Below, in pieces: positions 18,648 through 28,635 of a stretch of 64,000 nucleotides of DNA. Every line of letters starts with the position of its first letter. Within the stretch, counting starts at the first letter, position 1. The stretch lies in contig JAUZRQ010000089.1 of the NCBI GenBank assembly GCA_030950365.1, positions 1-64,000 on the forward strand, given 5' to 3'. The position numbers and the translations under genes were made by a program. Below the pieces are notes generated by a model. The model saw nothing but the letters and a program-made list of their open reading frames with translations. It did not search any database and was not told where the DNA came from. Origin of the DNA: Candidatus Zhuqueibacterota bacterium. GTDB lineage: Bacteria > Zhuqueibacterota > Zhuqueibacteria > Zhuqueibacterales > Geothermadaptataceae.

Positions 18648-19547
18648 CTATTTCGATTGATTCAATGGGTTCGATTTGGCGAACAAACTGTCCAAAGATA
18701 TTCTATTCAACAATTGAAAATTCGTTTCGATATGCGCCTTACTTTTCAGCTCGCCCAGAATTTGACGGTATTTTTCCTCTCGCAAATCCTGCTCGATGCG
18801 CGCAATGATGGCCTCGCGTACGTCCACCAGAGGCTTCAACGTGCCCCTGTCTTTTTTGTCGATGATTTTGAAGATGTGATAACCAAAATTGGTTTTGATG
18901 GGTCTCGTAAAAGCGCCGACGCGGTACACCTTCAGCTTACTGGCAATTTCTGGGATCAGTTCGTCTTCGGAAACATAGCCCAGGTCCCAGCTCACCCCCT
19001 TGGGCTGGTTTTTCGCAAAATGCATGGCCAGCGAATCGAACGGCTGGCCGCGCCGCAATAGCGTACGTACTGAATCGGCCGTTTTTCGGGTTTTTACCAG
19101 AATGTGCCACAGGCGATATTCCAGGCTTCGACGCACGAAATCCTCCTTATTCTTTTCATAATAGGCCGCTACGGCAGAATCGCTCACCAGTGGATGTACT
19201 TCCAACACGGTCTCCAGATAGGCATTGCCGATGATGCCCACTTCAAATTCATGAATCCGGCGCTTGATGTCGATTTTATCGCCCAATCCCAGCTTGAGCC
19301 CCTCCTGATACAAAATATGCGCGTTGATCCAGCGCGATACGTACTCCTGCAATTCCTCGCGTGTGATTTTACCGTGAAGTTCTTCAGGGATGGTGTATTT
19401 CAAATCGTCCAGAGTCAGCGCCTCATCTCCGACTTTCACCACGATAGGACTGCGTGGCTTTTCGGTTTTTTGACATGCGTTGAGGCCCCAAAAGGCCAAC
19501 AGCATGCCGATCATGATGACGGTCGGTTTCATATACATCCGTTTCAC
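18648..19547 (-). CDS. Parvulin-type peptidyl-prolyl isomerase lipoprotein
   Basis: Starting from a GTG at 19547, which follows GGAGGG by 5 bases, the protein has 299 residues. A lipobox LNAC puts the lipid-modified cysteine at residue 25. The rest resembles PrsA/SurA: an N-terminal helical chaperone part and one PpiC domain near residues 145-245 (YRLWHILVKTRK, GVSWDLGYV, TNFGYHIFKI). It probably sits on a membrane facing the periplasm and folds outer-membrane proteins together with the next gene. It lies 6 bases after mfd. Confidence 0.85.
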   Translation of the reverse strand: MKRMYMKPTVIMIGMLLAFWGLNACQKTEKPRSPIVVKVGDEALTLDDLKYTIPEELHGKITREELQEYVSRWINAHILYQEGLKLGLGDKIDIKRRIHEFEVGIIGNAYLETVLEVHPLVSDSAVAAYYEKNKEDFVRRSLEYRLWHILVKTRKTADSVRTLLRRGQPFDSLAMHFAKNQPKGVSWDLGYVSEDELIPEIASKLKVYRVGAFTRPIKTNFGYHIFKIIDKKDRGTLKPLVDVREAIIARIEQDLREEKYRQILGELKSKAHIETNFQLLNRISLDSLFAKSNPLNQSK

Positions 19548-19568
19548 CAAATCCCTCCGCAAAATAGC

Positions 19569-22500
19569 TCATTTCGATGATTCATCGACCAGTTCCGGTT
19601 TTGCACTTCCCAGCCCGGTATCACCATCCGGCGTCAACCAGGTTTTTAGCAGGTTCACCACCTGCTTCAACGGACGTGCAGATTCATCCAACCTTATTTT
19701 GATAACCAGAGTTTTCTGTTGGGCAAACTCCACCGACTGCCTGGTTCTATGCACAACCCGGGCCAGCATTTCTTTCACATGCTGATGGTTCTGATTATAC
19801 AATTTTTCCGCAAAATATCCAACCATTAACTGATCATCCACCCGAATTGTGGACAGGCCCACCTGCCGGCCCAGGAGCCGGGCCTTGGCCAGCAGAAACA
19901 GATTCTCCGCTTCTTCCGGCAGCCGCCCAAAGCGGTCCTTCACCTCGTCTTCAATGAACTGCACTTGCTCGTATTCGCGCGCATGCGCAATGCGGCGGTA
20001 GATGTCCACGCGATCCGACGCATGCGCGGCGTACTTCTGCGGCAGGTAGGCGTCCGCCGCCACATCCACCTTGCACTCGTCGGGCAGCCACCGGTCCTCG
20101 TGCTCCTCTTCGGGCAGCTCCTCGCGTTTCAGCTCCTTGATGGCTTCTTCGAGAATTTTCATATACGTGTCATAGCCCATGGCGTCGATGAAGCCGCTCT
20201 GCTCGGCGCCCAGCAAACTACCAGCGCCGCGAATTTCCAGGTCCCGCAAGGCAATTTGCATGCCGCTGCCCAGATCGGTGTATTCTTCGATGGTTTCGAG
20301 CCTGCGTACCGCTTCCGGGGTGAGCTTCTGGATCGGCGGCACGATGAGATAGCAATACGCCTTGACGTTGGAGCGCCCCACGCGGCCGCGCAACTGATAG
20401 AGCTGCGCCAGACCAAAACGATCGGCGCGGTTGATGAAAATGGTGTTCACGTTGGGCATGTCCAGCCCGGACTCGATGATCATGGTGGTCACCAGCACGT
20501 GATAGTGCCGGTGCATGAAATCCCACATGACTTTTTCGAGATCTTTTTCCTTCATCTGGCCGTGCGCCACGGCAACCTCCACCTCCGGCACCAGCTCGGC
20601 CAGTTGCTGCGCCACACGATAAATACTCTCGACGCGATTGTGCACAAAAAACACCTGCCCGCCGCGTTCGACTTCCCGCAAAATGGCCTCGCGGATGCGC
20701 TTCCGATCGAAATGCATGATCTCGGTGTGAATGGGCAACCGATCTCGCGGCGGCGTGTGGATCGGCGACATATCGCGCACGCCGAGCAGCGACATTTGCA
20801 ACGTACGCGGAATCGGCGTCGCGCTCAGCGTCAGCACATCCACGTTGACGCGCAACTGTTTCAGCCTTTCTTTATGGCGAACCCCAAACCGCTGCTCCTC
20901 ATCGATGACCAGCAGGCCGAGGTCTTTAAACTCCACATCTTTGGACAGCAGGCGGTGCGTGCCGATGACAATATCCACCTCGCCTTGTTTCAATTGCTCC
21001 ACCACGCGCTTCTGCTCCTTCGGCGAGCGGAACCGTGATAGCACGTCCACGTTGACCGGAAATTTTTTCAGCCGTTCTTTGAAGGTGAAATAATGCTGCT
21101 CAGCCAGAATAGTCGTCGGCACCAGAACCGCCACCTGCTTGCCATCCTGCACGGCTTTGAACGCCGCGCGGATGGCCACTTCGGTTTTGCCGTAACCTAC
21201 ATCGCCGCACACCAGCCGGTCCATGGGGTGGTCGCTTTCCATGTCTTTCTTCACCTCGCGCACCGCCCGGCTCTGATCCGGCGTGTCTTCGTACATGAAC
21301 GACGCCTCGAGCTCCTTCTGCCAGGTGGTGTCCGGCGAAAAGGCAAAGCCTTTCTCGGTCTTGCGCAGCGCGTAGAGTTGCACCAGTTCTTTTGCAATCT
21401 GTCGCACTTTCGATTTGGTGCGATTTTTCACCCGCTCCCATTCCGGCGATCCCAGCTTGCTCACCGTCGGCACATAGCCATCGCGGCCGCTGTACTTTTG
21501 CACCCGGTTCATCCGATCCAGCGGCACATACAGCTTGTCGCCATCGCGGTATTCCAGCAGTAAACATTCGCGCTCGTGACCGCGCACGCGGATTTTCTCC
21601 AGCCCGCGAAACACGCCGATGCCGTAATCTTCGTGCACCACAAAATCACCCATGGACAGGGTTTTCAATTGCCGCAGGGTGAGACCGTGCCACTGCTTGC
21701 GTCGCACCTTTTGCCGGCGGATGCGACCGTAAAACTGGTGATCGGTATAAACGAAAATGCCCTGGTCGGGCAGCAGGAAACCTTCCGACAGGCTCAGGCC
21801 GCTCAGTCTCACCTCATGCTCATCCAGGCCACGATCCAGAAACAGCTCCCACATACGCAGTGCGTGCCCGCGACTTTCGCACAGGAAATAGTTGGTGCCA
21901 TTATGTTCAACTGTATTTTTGCGAAACTGTTTGATGAGCGCCTTCACATCGCCATTTTGCGGTGGCAGATGGCGCGCGTGAAAATGAACGGTGGGTACGG
22001 CTTCAAGGCATTTGATGGGTGAAAAATACAGGATGCGAAGCGGCTGCAAGCGTTTTTGAAACGCATGCCAGCGCTCCGGCGAATGCAGTTCAAATTGGTC
22101 TGCCAGGTCACCGCCCAACTGTCTGCCATTTTGTTCACCACTATATTGTTTTTCGATAGCCGGAAAATCGTTGTACACCACGAGCGCATCGTCAGGTAGA
22201 TAATCCAGCAGCGTGGCGGTGGATGAATCCGCATCCAGGTTGGGTTTGGGCAAAATGGTCACCGAAGCAATTTGTCGGGTGGAGCGCTGGGATGCCGGAT
22301 CAAATTCGCGCAGGCTCTCAATCTGATTACCCCAGAATTCGATACGCACCGGATGCGGCGCCGAAAAGGGATACACGTCGATGATGCCGCCGCGCGCGGC
22401 CATATCGCCAGGCTTCTCCGCAGTATATTCGCGCTCAAAGCCCATGTCGCTCAATTGCTGCAACACCCGGTCAAAGGCGATTTCCTTACCGACGCCCAGG

Positions 22501-22925
22501 CGCAACACCTGCGATTGCATCGCTTCAGGCTTGCGCAGCGGCGCCCACAACGCGGCGTATGAGGCCAGGTACACCTTCGCCTCGCGGTTGGTCAGCGCTT
22601 CCAGAATTTCGGCCTGCTGCGAAACCACCGTGAGGTCGTCGTGCCCCCACCGGCTTTTCCGGCTCTGCGGAAACAGCGCACTCTGTTTGATGGGAATGAG
22701 ATGCTCGAGATCCTCTTTGAAATGCGTTGCGGCATCCTGGCTTTCGAAAATCCACAAAATTGGACGATCCAGGTCCTGCAGCAGCAAGGCGAGCAGAATC
22801 GCCCGCAGCGATCCCACCGCGCCATTCACTTCCACTTCGCGCGATTCACGGATCGTTCGCCGCAACGCCTCACTGGCGGGAATGGCCCGTATCTGCTGTA
22901 TCAAAGGTGCTAGTGACTTCAGCAT
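19569..22925 (-). CDS. mfd: Transcription-repair coupling factor Mfd
   Basis: Mfd displaces RNA polymerase stalled at DNA lesions and recruits UvrA. The start is taken at the ATG at 22925, 5 bases after murQ, giving 1118 residues (family about 1150); the open frame continues upstream but only as an out-of-frame read of murQ. Visible parts are the UvrB-like N-terminal module, the CarD-like RNA polymerase-interaction domain ([20 protein letters not shown]), the translocase motor with [11 protein letters not shown] and [30 protein letters not shown] and the C-terminal D7 domain. Placement after murQ and before two isomerases is unusual functionally but shows operon-like spacing. Confidence 0.96.
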   Translation of the reverse strand: MLKSLAPLIQQIRAIPASEALRRTIRESREVEVNGAVGSLRAILLALLLQDLDRPILWIFESQDAATHFKEDLEHLIPIKQSALFPQSRKSRWGHDDLTVVSQQAEILEALTNREAKVYLASYAALWAPLRKPEAMQSQVLRLGVGKEIAFDRVLQQLSDMGFEREYTAEKPGDMAARGGIIDVYPFSAPHPVRIEFWGNQIESLREFDPASQRSTRQIASVTILPKPNLDADSSTATLLDYLPDDALVVYNDFPAIEKQYSGEQNGRQLGGDLADQFELHSPERWHAFQKRLQPLRILYFSPIKCLEAVPTVHFHARHLPPQNGDVKALIKQFRKNTVEHNGTNYFLCESRGHALRMWELFLDRGLDEHEVRLSGLSLSEGFLLPDQGIFVYTDHQFYGRIRRQKVRRKQWHGLTLRQLKTLSMGDFVVHEDYGIGVFRGLEKIRVRGHERECLLLEYRDGDKLYVPLDRMNRVQKYSGRDGYVPTVSKLGSPEWERVKNRTKSKVRQIAKELVQLYALRKTEKGFAFSPDTTWQKELEASFMYEDTPDQSRAVREVKKDMESDHPMDRLVCGDVGYGKTEVAIRAAFKAVQDGKQVAVLVPTTILAEQHYFTFKERLKKFPVNVDVLSRFRSPKEQKRVVEQLKQGEVDIVIGTHRLLSKDVEFKDLGLLVIDEEQRFGVRHKERLKQLRVNVDVLTLSATPIPRTLQMSLLGVRDMSPIHTPPRDRLPIHTEIMHFDRKRIREAILREVERGGQVFFVHNRVESIYRVAQQLAELVPEVEVAVAHGQMKEKDLEKVMWDFMHRHYHVLVTTMIIESGLDMPNVNTIFINRADRFGLAQLYQLRGRVGRSNVKAYCYLIVPPIQKLTPEAVRRLETIEEYTDLGSGMQIALRDLEIRGAGSLLGAEQSGFIDAMGYDTYMKILEEAIKELKREELPEEEHEDRWLPDECKVDVAADAYLPQKYAAHASDRVDIYRRIAHAREYEQVQFIEDEVKDRFGRLPEEAENLFLLAKARLLGRQVGLSTIRVDDQLMVGYFAEKLYNQNHQHVKEMLARVVHRTRQSVEFAQQKTLVIKIRLDESARPLKQVVNLLKTWLTPDGDTGLGSAKPELVDESSK

Positions 22926-22930
22926 ACGCC

Positions 22931-23845
22931 TCAGAATCCTTCTATGGCTTTTCGAACGAATCCGTCGGCCTTTTCGAGACGCGCCCGCGCTTCCTTGGCA
23001 GATACGCCTGCCAGAATCATGACCAGCGCGGTTTTGACATGACCGCCGGCCTGCTCCAGATAGCGCTCCGCCTCCTCGTACGGCAGGCCGGTCACCATCA
23101 TGACCGTCCGTTTGGAGCGCTCCTCCAGTTTCTTCGAGGTCATCTGCAAATCGATCATCATGTTGCCGTACACCTTGCCCAGCCGGATCATGCTGGCGGT
23201 GGTCAGCATGTTCAGTACCAGCTTGGTGGCCGTGCCGGCTTTCATGCGCGTTGAGCCCATCACCACTTCCGGCCCGACCACCGGGCAAATGGCCACATCC
23301 ACCGGAATGTTCATCTCGCTGCGCGGATTGCAGGTCACGTAAAGCGTCTTTGCGCCGATGGAGCGGGCGTAATCGATCGCGCCCACCACATAGGGCGTGC
23401 GCCGGCTGGCGGCAATACCGCAGGCCACATCGTTGCTGGTGAAGCCACGCGTCTGCAGATCGCGAGCTCCGTTTTCATAAACATCTTCCGCCCCTTCCTG
23501 CGATCGCACCAGGGCCTCATATCCGCCGGCAATGATGCCCTGCACCATCTCTGGATCGGTGCCGTAGGTGGGCGGGCATTCCGACGCATCCAGCACGCCA
23601 AGACGCCCGCTGGTGCCCGCGCCGATGTAAAACAACCGTCCGCCGGCCTTGAACCGTTCGACCAAAAGATCCACCGCCTGGGCGATGTACGGAATTTCTT
23701 TGCGCACCGCCTCCGGCACCTTCGCATCCTCGGCGTTAATCAGTTGCAGAATCTCCCGCGTAGACTTCGTATCGATTTCGGCTGTGTTGGGATTGCTGGC
23801 CTCGGTGACCAGCGATTTCAACTCTTCAAACACCTGTTTTGACAC
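22931..23845 (-). CDS. murQ: N-acetylmuramic acid 6-phosphate etherase MurQ
   Basis: MurQ cleaves the lactyl ether of MurNAc-6-phosphate to give GlcNAc-6-phosphate in cell-wall recycling. The 304 residues match the family. The SIS sugar-phosphate-binding core is clear: FYIGAGTSGRLGVLDASECPPTYG spans the signature (reported here by its key residues Gly-Thr-Ser-Gly-Arg and Glu-Cys-Pro-Pro), followed by GGYEAL and CNPRSEM. It works on the product of AnmK, encoded at 47465-48649 on the other side of the origin. It sits 11 bases after rsmG and 5 bases before mfd. Confidence 0.95.
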   Translation of the reverse strand: MSKQVFEELKSLVTEASNPNTAEIDTKSTREILQLINAEDAKVPEAVRKEIPYIAQAVDLLVERFKAGGRLFYIGAGTSGRLGVLDASECPPTYGTDPEMVQGIIAGGYEALVRSQEGAEDVYENGARDLQTRGFTSNDVACGIAASRRTPYVVGAIDYARSIGAKTLYVTCNPRSEMNIPVDVAICPVVGPEVVMGSTRMKAGTATKLVLNMLTTASMIRLGKVYGNMMIDLQMTSKKLEERSKRTVMMVTGLPYEEAERYLEQAGGHVKTALVMILAGVSAKEARARLEKADGFVRKAIEGF

Positions 23846-23856
23846 CCGATTCTCCT

Positions 23857-24549
23857 TTACGCTCGTTGGTAAACGACCACCAAAAACCGGTTTATGGTAT
23901 GCGGAACCATGTGTCCGGAATATTTACGAATCTCCACAGCTACGGATTTGAACCGTTCCTGCAATGCTCGAATTTCAGGCTCGATTTCGCCGCCCTTCAT
24001 GGCCAGCAGACGGCCGAACGGCCTGAGATAAGGCGCGGCCCATTGCCATAACTCCGGCAGCGGCGCCACGGCTCGCGCAATAACAGCATCGGCCTCGACA
24101 GCCACAGGCCGATCCTCGGCGCGTCCCAGCACCACCGTCACATTGCGAAGGTCGAGCTCTTTTTCGACCTTTTTCAAAAACAGGATCCGCTTCCGTTTCG
24201 AGTCCAGTAAATCAAACTGCACGGAGGGACACACCACCGCCAGCGGAATCCCCGGCAACCCGGCGCCGCTGCCGAGATCGATCACGCGCTCGTATTCACA
24301 TAGACGCACGGCGGTCAGCGGTGCCAACGATTCTACTATGTGACGTCGCACCACAAACGATTCATCCTTCCGTGAGACAAGCTGCGTACGCCGGTTTTCA
24401 GCCAGCAGCCAATCGACATATTGCGTTAGTTTGGCTTCTGCCTTATCTGGCACGTCCACACCAGCCCGCGCTAATTCGGCCAGTGCTCGCCGCAGCGCTT
24501 CTTTTTCCTCAGAACTAAGCGTCGCTGTCGATTGTTTCACGTGAAACAC
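23857..24549 (-). CDS. rsmG: 16S rRNA m7G527 methyltransferase RsmG
   Basis: RsmG (GidB) methylates G527 of 16S rRNA. The 230-residue protein has the SAM motif [17 protein letters not shown] near residues 89-105 and the usual downstream RKRILFL. It starts with GTG at 24549; its first codons (MFHVKQ) are written entirely by a perfect parS site. It overlaps the end of mnmG by 35 bases. The order mnmG-rsmG is ancestral near bacterial origins; parAB, which often follow, are absent here and murQ follows instead. Confidence 0.95.
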   Translation of the reverse strand: MFHVKQSTATLSSEEKEALRRALAELARAGVDVPDKAEAKLTQYVDWLLAENRRTQLVSRKDESFVVRRHIVESLAPLTAVRLCEYERVIDLGSGAGLPGIPLAVVCPSVQFDLLDSKRKRILFLKKVEKELDLRNVTVVLGRAEDRPVAVEADAVIARAVAPLPELWQWAAPYLRPFGRLLAMKGGEIEPEIRALQERFKSVAVEIRKYSGHMVPHTINRFLVVVYQRA

Positions 24550-26422
24550 TGTTCCGTCTTTTGGTCAAATACATTACCAACGCGCTGATGTCCGCCGGGG
24601 ACACGCCCGAAATGCGCGCGGCCTGAGCCAGGGTTCGCGGCCGCACTTTCGCCAGCTTTTCCCGCCCTTCCGAGGAAATCGTTTTGATGGCCGAATAATC
24701 GAGGTCTTCCGGCAGCGGCTTGCTTTCCATCTTCTTCAGCTTTTCCACCAGCTCCTTTTCCCGCCGGATAAACCCCTCATATTTCACCTCGATCTCCACC
24801 TGCTGAACGACCTCCTCCCACAGTTTCGGATCGTCCAGCTCCAGCCGATGCACAAACTTTCTCAGATGCGCCAGCTTGACTTCGGGGCGCTTGAGCAAAT
24901 TGCGCAAGCTCTCCTTTTCTTTCAACGGACTGCTTCCGATTTCATTCAGCGTATCATTCACCTCTTCGGGCGCCACCCAAGTCGAGCTCAAATATTCCAA
25001 CACCTCCTGAATTGCCGCCCGTTTCCGTTCGAGCCGCTGGTAGGTCTCCGCGTCAATCAATCCAAACTGATGGCCAAAGTGCATCAGCCGCAGGTCGGCA
25101 TTGTCCTGGCGCAGCAGCAGTCGGTGCTCCGCCCGCGAGGTAAACATACGGTACGGCTCGATCGTGCCCTTGGTCACCAGGTCATCGATCAGCACACCGA
25201 TGTAAGCCGTGCTGCGATCCAGGATAAATGGCTCTTCGTCGCGCACGTACAGCACTGCATTGATGCCGGCCATCAAACCTTGCACGGCCGCTTCCTCATA
25301 CCCCGTTGTGCCGTTGATCTGTCCGGCGAAAAACAGGCCGCGCACGCGTTTGGTTTCCAGATTCGGCTCGAGCTGGGTCGGCGGGAAAAAGTCGTACTCC
25401 ACCGCATATCCCGGCCGCATCATTTTGGCCGTTTCGAGCCCGGGAATCGTGTGCAGCGCCTTAAGCTGCACATCTTCAGGCAGACTGGTCGAGAAGCCGT
25501 TGACGTATATTTCGGTGGTGTTTCGCCCTTCCGGCTCTAAAAAAATCTGATGCGAGGGCTTCTCGGCGAAGCGGACAATTTTGTCCTCGATCGATGGACA
25601 GTAGCGAGGCCCAACGCTCTGAATCTGTCCCGTGTACAGCGGCGAGCGGTCCAAGCTGCCCCGCAGGATGGCATGGGTTTCTTCCGTGGTGTGCGTCAAA
25701 TAGCACGGAATCTGCTCCACCTCGAGCCGTTCGTGCCGGAATGAAAAAGGCACCGGCGGATCATCGCCGTGCTGCACCCGGGTTTTGACCCAGTCGATGG
25801 TCTTGCCATCGAGCCTGGGCGGCGTGCCAGTCTTGAGCCTGCCGCTCTCGAATCCCAGCTCCTGTAAACATTCGGTCAATCCTGTGGCCGCAAATTCACC
25901 GGCGCGTCCGGCGCGAATCTGCTTCAGACCAATGTGAATGACGCCATTGAGAAACGTTCCAGCGGTCAGAATTACCGCGCTAGCCTGATAGTAAGTACCG
26001 AACTGACCGCGCACGCCAACCACTCGACCTTGCTTCACATCGACTGCAACAGCCATATCCTGGCGCAATTCCAGGTTGGGTTGCATCTCGCAGGCCTTTC
26101 GGATGCGCTGGGCATATTCGGCCCGGTCGGCCTGCGCCCGCGGCGACCACACAGCAGGCCCTTTTGACGTGTTTAGCATGCGGAACTGAATGCCGGCATC
26201 ATCGATAGCCAGCCCCATTTCGCCGCCGAGGGCATCGAGCTCGCGCACGAGCTGCCCCTTGGCCAGTCCGCCAATGGCGGGATTGCAGGACATCTGGCCG
26301 ATAGTAAAAATATTCATGGTGATGAGCATGGTTTTGGCGCCCATTCGCGCCGCCGCCAGCGCAGCCTCGGTGCCAGCATGCCCGCCTCCGACCACGATGA
26401 CGTCGTATCTATCTTCGGTCAT
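24515..26422 (-). CDS. mnmG: tRNA uridine 5-carboxymethylaminomethyl modification enzyme MnmG
   Basis: MnmG (GidA) is the FAD enzyme that with MnmE installs cmnm5 at the wobble uridine of some tRNAs. The 635 residues match. The FAD-binding [10 protein letters not shown] motif is at residues 12-21, [11 protein letters not shown] near 46-56, and the GTFLNG and C-terminal helical GidA-associated domain follow. The C-terminal codons SVSRETI are encoded by a parS site that is simultaneously the rsmG start. A second parS lies just upstream of its ATG. Confidence 0.97.
   Translation of the reverse strand: MTEDRYDVIVVGGGHAGTEAALAAARMGAKTMLITMNIFTIGQMSCNPAIGGLAKGQLVRELDALGGEMGLAIDDAGIQFRMLNTSKGPAVWSPRAQADRAEYAQRIRKACEMQPNLELRQDMAVAVDVKQGRVVGVRGQFGTYYQASAVILTAGTFLNGVIHIGLKQIRAGRAGEFAATGLTECLQELGFESGRLKTGTPPRLDGKTIDWVKTRVQHGDDPPVPFSFRHERLEVEQIPCYLTHTTEETHAILRGSLDRSPLYTGQIQSVGPRYCPSIEDKIVRFAEKPSHQIFLEPEGRNTTEIYVNGFSTSLPEDVQLKALHTIPGLETAKMMRPGYAVEYDFFPPTQLEPNLETKRVRGLFFAGQINGTTGYEEAAVQGLMAGINAVLYVRDEEPFILDRSTAYIGVLIDDLVTKGTIEPYRMFTSRAEHRLLLRQDNADLRLMHFGHQFGLIDAETYQRLERKRAAIQEVLEYLSSTWVAPEEVNDTLNEIGSSPLKEKESLRNLLKRPEVKLAHLRKFVHRLELDDPKLWEEVVQQVEIEVKYEGFIRREKELVEKLKKMESKPLPEDLDYSAIKTISSEGREKLAKVRPRTLAQAARISGVSPADISALVMYLTKRRNSVSRETIDSDA
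24533..24548. promoter_or_regulatory. parS centromere-like site (perfect consensus), copy 1
   Basis: The 16-base palindrome TGTTTCACGTGAAACA is the exact parS consensus bound by chromosomal ParB/Spo0J. It lies in the overlap of mnmG (read as SVSRET) and rsmG (read as MFHVK). It should nucleate ParB spreading for origin segregation. Confidence 0.95.
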
Positions 26423-26443
26423 TTTTATGCTTGCCGTTTAAAA

Positions 26444-26459
26444 TGTTTCACGTGAAACA
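26444..26459. promoter_or_regulatory. parS centromere-like site (perfect consensus), copy 2
   Basis: A second exact TGTTTCACGTGAAACA lies 22 bases upstream of the mnmG ATG, in the 257-base gap between mnmG and mnmE. It is non-coding, so its perfect conservation is not explained by protein sequence. The rest of that gap shows no further structure that I can support. Confidence 0.95.
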
Positions 26460-26679
26460 ATGGATATAATCAAAACAGTTCTACTTTTCTATTTCAGACA
26501 CGACCTACAATAAGCCAGCCTGATTTCAAAATAGGTCGAGATTTTCCTCCGCTTACTGTGATTCAAAAATCATGGCGAATCTGCGTCATCCGCTTTATTC
26601 GTGTTCCATTGCCGTCTGGGACCATCGCATAAACCTCATGCTAAATGCATTTTCCGATGATAGCGCCAGGACGAAGACA

Positions 26680-28080
26680 TTATTTCCCGATGCAAAAATT
26701 GGCAAATATATGTCCGAGCACATCCTCGGTCGTGACTTCACCGATCAACTCCCCCAGCGCGTCCATGGCGCTGCGAATGTCCGAGGCAATGAACTCCTGC
26801 GACAGCCTCTCGGCGAAATGTCGCTCGGCCTCCTGCAGCGCTTCTAGGGCCCGCGCTGCGGCTTCTTTTTGCCGCAAATTGACCAGCATACTCTGTCTTC
26901 CCTGCTCTGCATCAATGCGACGGCTCGCGATGCTGGCCAGCTCCGCTTCCAGAGTAGCCAGTCCTTCGCCAAGCAAACAGGACAGGGTCATCACTCTGAA
27001 ACCTTCGGCAAAGCGTTCGAGTTCCCGATCGGAAAGTTGTCGCGGTAAATCATTTTTGTTCAATACCAATATTTTTTCTTTTTCCTGATCCCGAGTATAT
27101 TGCAAAATCCGCTGGCGGATCTCCCAATCCTCCGTTTGCAGATGACTGCTGGCATCAACCAAAAACAATACCACCGGCGCGGCTTTCAGAACCGATTCGC
27201 TGCGGCGGATGCCCTCCCGCTCTACCCGATCTTCGACCTCGCGAATGCCAGCAGTATCGACAAACACAAATTGATAGCCAGCAATTTCAAGTGATTCTTC
27301 GATGATATCTCGTGTGGTTCCCGGAATGTCAGTCACGATAGCCCGCTCTTTTTTGAGCAACAGATTCAGTAAACTGGATTTGCCGACATTCGGTCGGCCG
27401 ACAATAGCCACGCGTATGCCCTCGCGCAATAGATGCGTGCGATCGTACGATCGCACCAGATCGCTAAGCAACTGTTGCAGACTGGCAATACGCTGCAACA
27501 GTTCATCACGATTGGCAAATTCTACGTCTTCCTCAGCAAAATCCAGTTCCAATTCCAGCAGACTCAGCAAGTCGATCAATTCGCTGCGCAAGCGCTGAAT
27601 ATCGCGCGAAAATTGGCCACTGTAATGATGATGTGCCAGGTCAAGTTCGGCACGCGTCCTTGCAGAAACGATAAACTCAATGGACTCGGCCTGTGCTAAA
27701 TCCAGTTTATCATTCAGAAATGCGCGCAGGGTAAATTCACCGGGGCGTGCCATTCGAGCTCCGGCCTGGATCAGATTTTCCAGAATCAGCGCCGGCACAT
27801 AGGTCCCGCCGTGGGAAAAAATTTCGATGACATCTTCTCCGGTGTACGAATGGGGAGCGACGTACGGAACAACAATGCACTCGTCAATCCACTCGCCCCT
27901 GGTATTGCCCGTAGCAAACAGACGCACGAGTCGCGCCCGCCCGGGCTCCAGGTTTTTCAAATCATCCGGATGGAGCAACCGGGCCAGAATTTTAAAAGCC
28001 TCCCTGCCGCTCATCCGAATCACCGCAATGGCCGATCGTCCCGGCGCGGTGGCAATGGCCGCAATGGTATCCTGATCCAT
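26680..28080 (-). CDS. mnmE: tRNA modification GTPase MnmE
   Basis: MnmE (TrmE) is the GTPase partner of MnmG. The 466-residue protein has the N-terminal tetrahydrofolate-binding domain (SAIAVIRMSG, GEFTLRAFLNDKLDLAQAE), the inserted G domain with GRPNVGKS near 228-235, DIPGTTRD and NKND, and the diagnostic C-terminal FCIGK whose cysteine is conserved. It is separated from mnmG by 257 bases containing a parS site and from yidC by about 550 bases of repeats, so it may be transcribed alone. Confidence 0.96.
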   Translation of the reverse strand: MDQDTIAAIATAPGRSAIAVIRMSGREAFKILARLLHPDDLKNLEPGRARLVRLFATGNTRGEWIDECIVVPYVAPHSYTGEDVIEIFSHGGTYVPALILENLIQAGARMARPGEFTLRAFLNDKLDLAQAESIEFIVSARTRAELDLAHHHYSGQFSRDIQRLRSELIDLLSLLELELDFAEEDVEFANRDELLQRIASLQQLLSDLVRSYDRTHLLREGIRVAIVGRPNVGKSSLLNLLLKKERAIVTDIPGTTRDIIEESLEIAGYQFVFVDTAGIREVEDRVEREGIRRSESVLKAAPVVLFLVDASSHLQTEDWEIRQRILQYTRDQEKEKILVLNKNDLPRQLSDRELERFAEGFRVMTLSCLLGEGLATLEAELASIASRRIDAEQGRQSMLVNLRQKEAAARALEALQEAERHFAERLSQEFIASDIRSAMDALGELIGEVTTEDVLGHIFANFCIGK

Positions 28081-28146
28081 AGGCTTTCATTATGGTTTGG
28101 CAAATATAACGCCACTAATTTCAATCAATTCGCGCTCATTCTGCTC

Positions 28147-28215
28147 AGCAGAAAATCCGTGCCAATCTGTGAAATCTGTGGTCTCCAGAGAATTTCTATA
28201 CAAGCAGTTAAAAAT
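28147..28215 (-). repeat. Fragment of interspersed repeat (ACAGATTTCACAGAT core)
   Basis: Read on the minus strand, this stretch contains AGACCACAGATTTCACAGA followed by TTGGCACGGATTT. That matches the core of the larger elements at 45351-45635 and 52440-52735. It is the third, shortest copy and adjoins the CTATTCAG-ended element at 28276. Confidence 0.6.
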
Positions 28216-28275
28216 CAATGTGTTATCAAAATTTTGCTAATTTATTGTTTGCCATCACACTTAATTGTATTGCAC

Positions 28276-28389
28276 CTATTCAGCCGTAAAGGACAGAATC
28301 AATAACCACCCGTCATTGCGAGAATCCGTCAGCTGCCGGAGGATCCCGATGCCAGGTCCTTCTTACGCTTTGTTGATAGGGCTGAATAG
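28276..28389. repeat. MITE-like interspersed element with CTATTCAG ends (copy 2)
   Basis: The left end CTATTCAGCC (28276-28285) is perfectly inverted as GGCTGAATAG (28380-28389). The interior contains CCCGTCATTGCGAG at 28309-28322, shared with the element at 13.5 kb. Nothing else recognisable lies between it and the yidC terminator (28390-28591). Confidence 0.65.
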
Positions 28390-28591
28390 TTATATTGTAT
28401 TCATTATATCTTTTTTATTTTCAATAAATTAAGAACGGAATAAAGCAACTGTTCAAATATGAAGAACAGGAATGGAATCCATCAAGCCGGTCCATGAAAA
28501 CAGGCCAGACCGATATCAGCATTCAATCCATGGTTCACCTATGCCGTTATTTTTCAATATTCGAGTGGTATCGCAATCTCCTTTCCCTAAC

Positions 28592-28621
28592 AAAAAAGCC
28601 CTACAAATGCAGGGCTTTTTT
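28592..28621 (-). terminator. Rho-independent terminator of the rpmH-yidC operon
   Basis: The stem AAAAAAGCCCT / AGGGCTTTTTT with an 8-base loop lies 15 bases past the yidC stop on the minus strand. The T-run is present on both sides, so it could also work on the plus strand. Confidence 0.88.
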
Positions 28622-28635
28622 GACCAGCCACCCGA

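Noticed and set aside
22926-23288. 121-codon N-terminal extension of mfd
   Set aside because: It overlaps murQ in another frame, is Arg/Gly/His-rich shadow sequence, and Mfd proteins start like the ATG at 22925.
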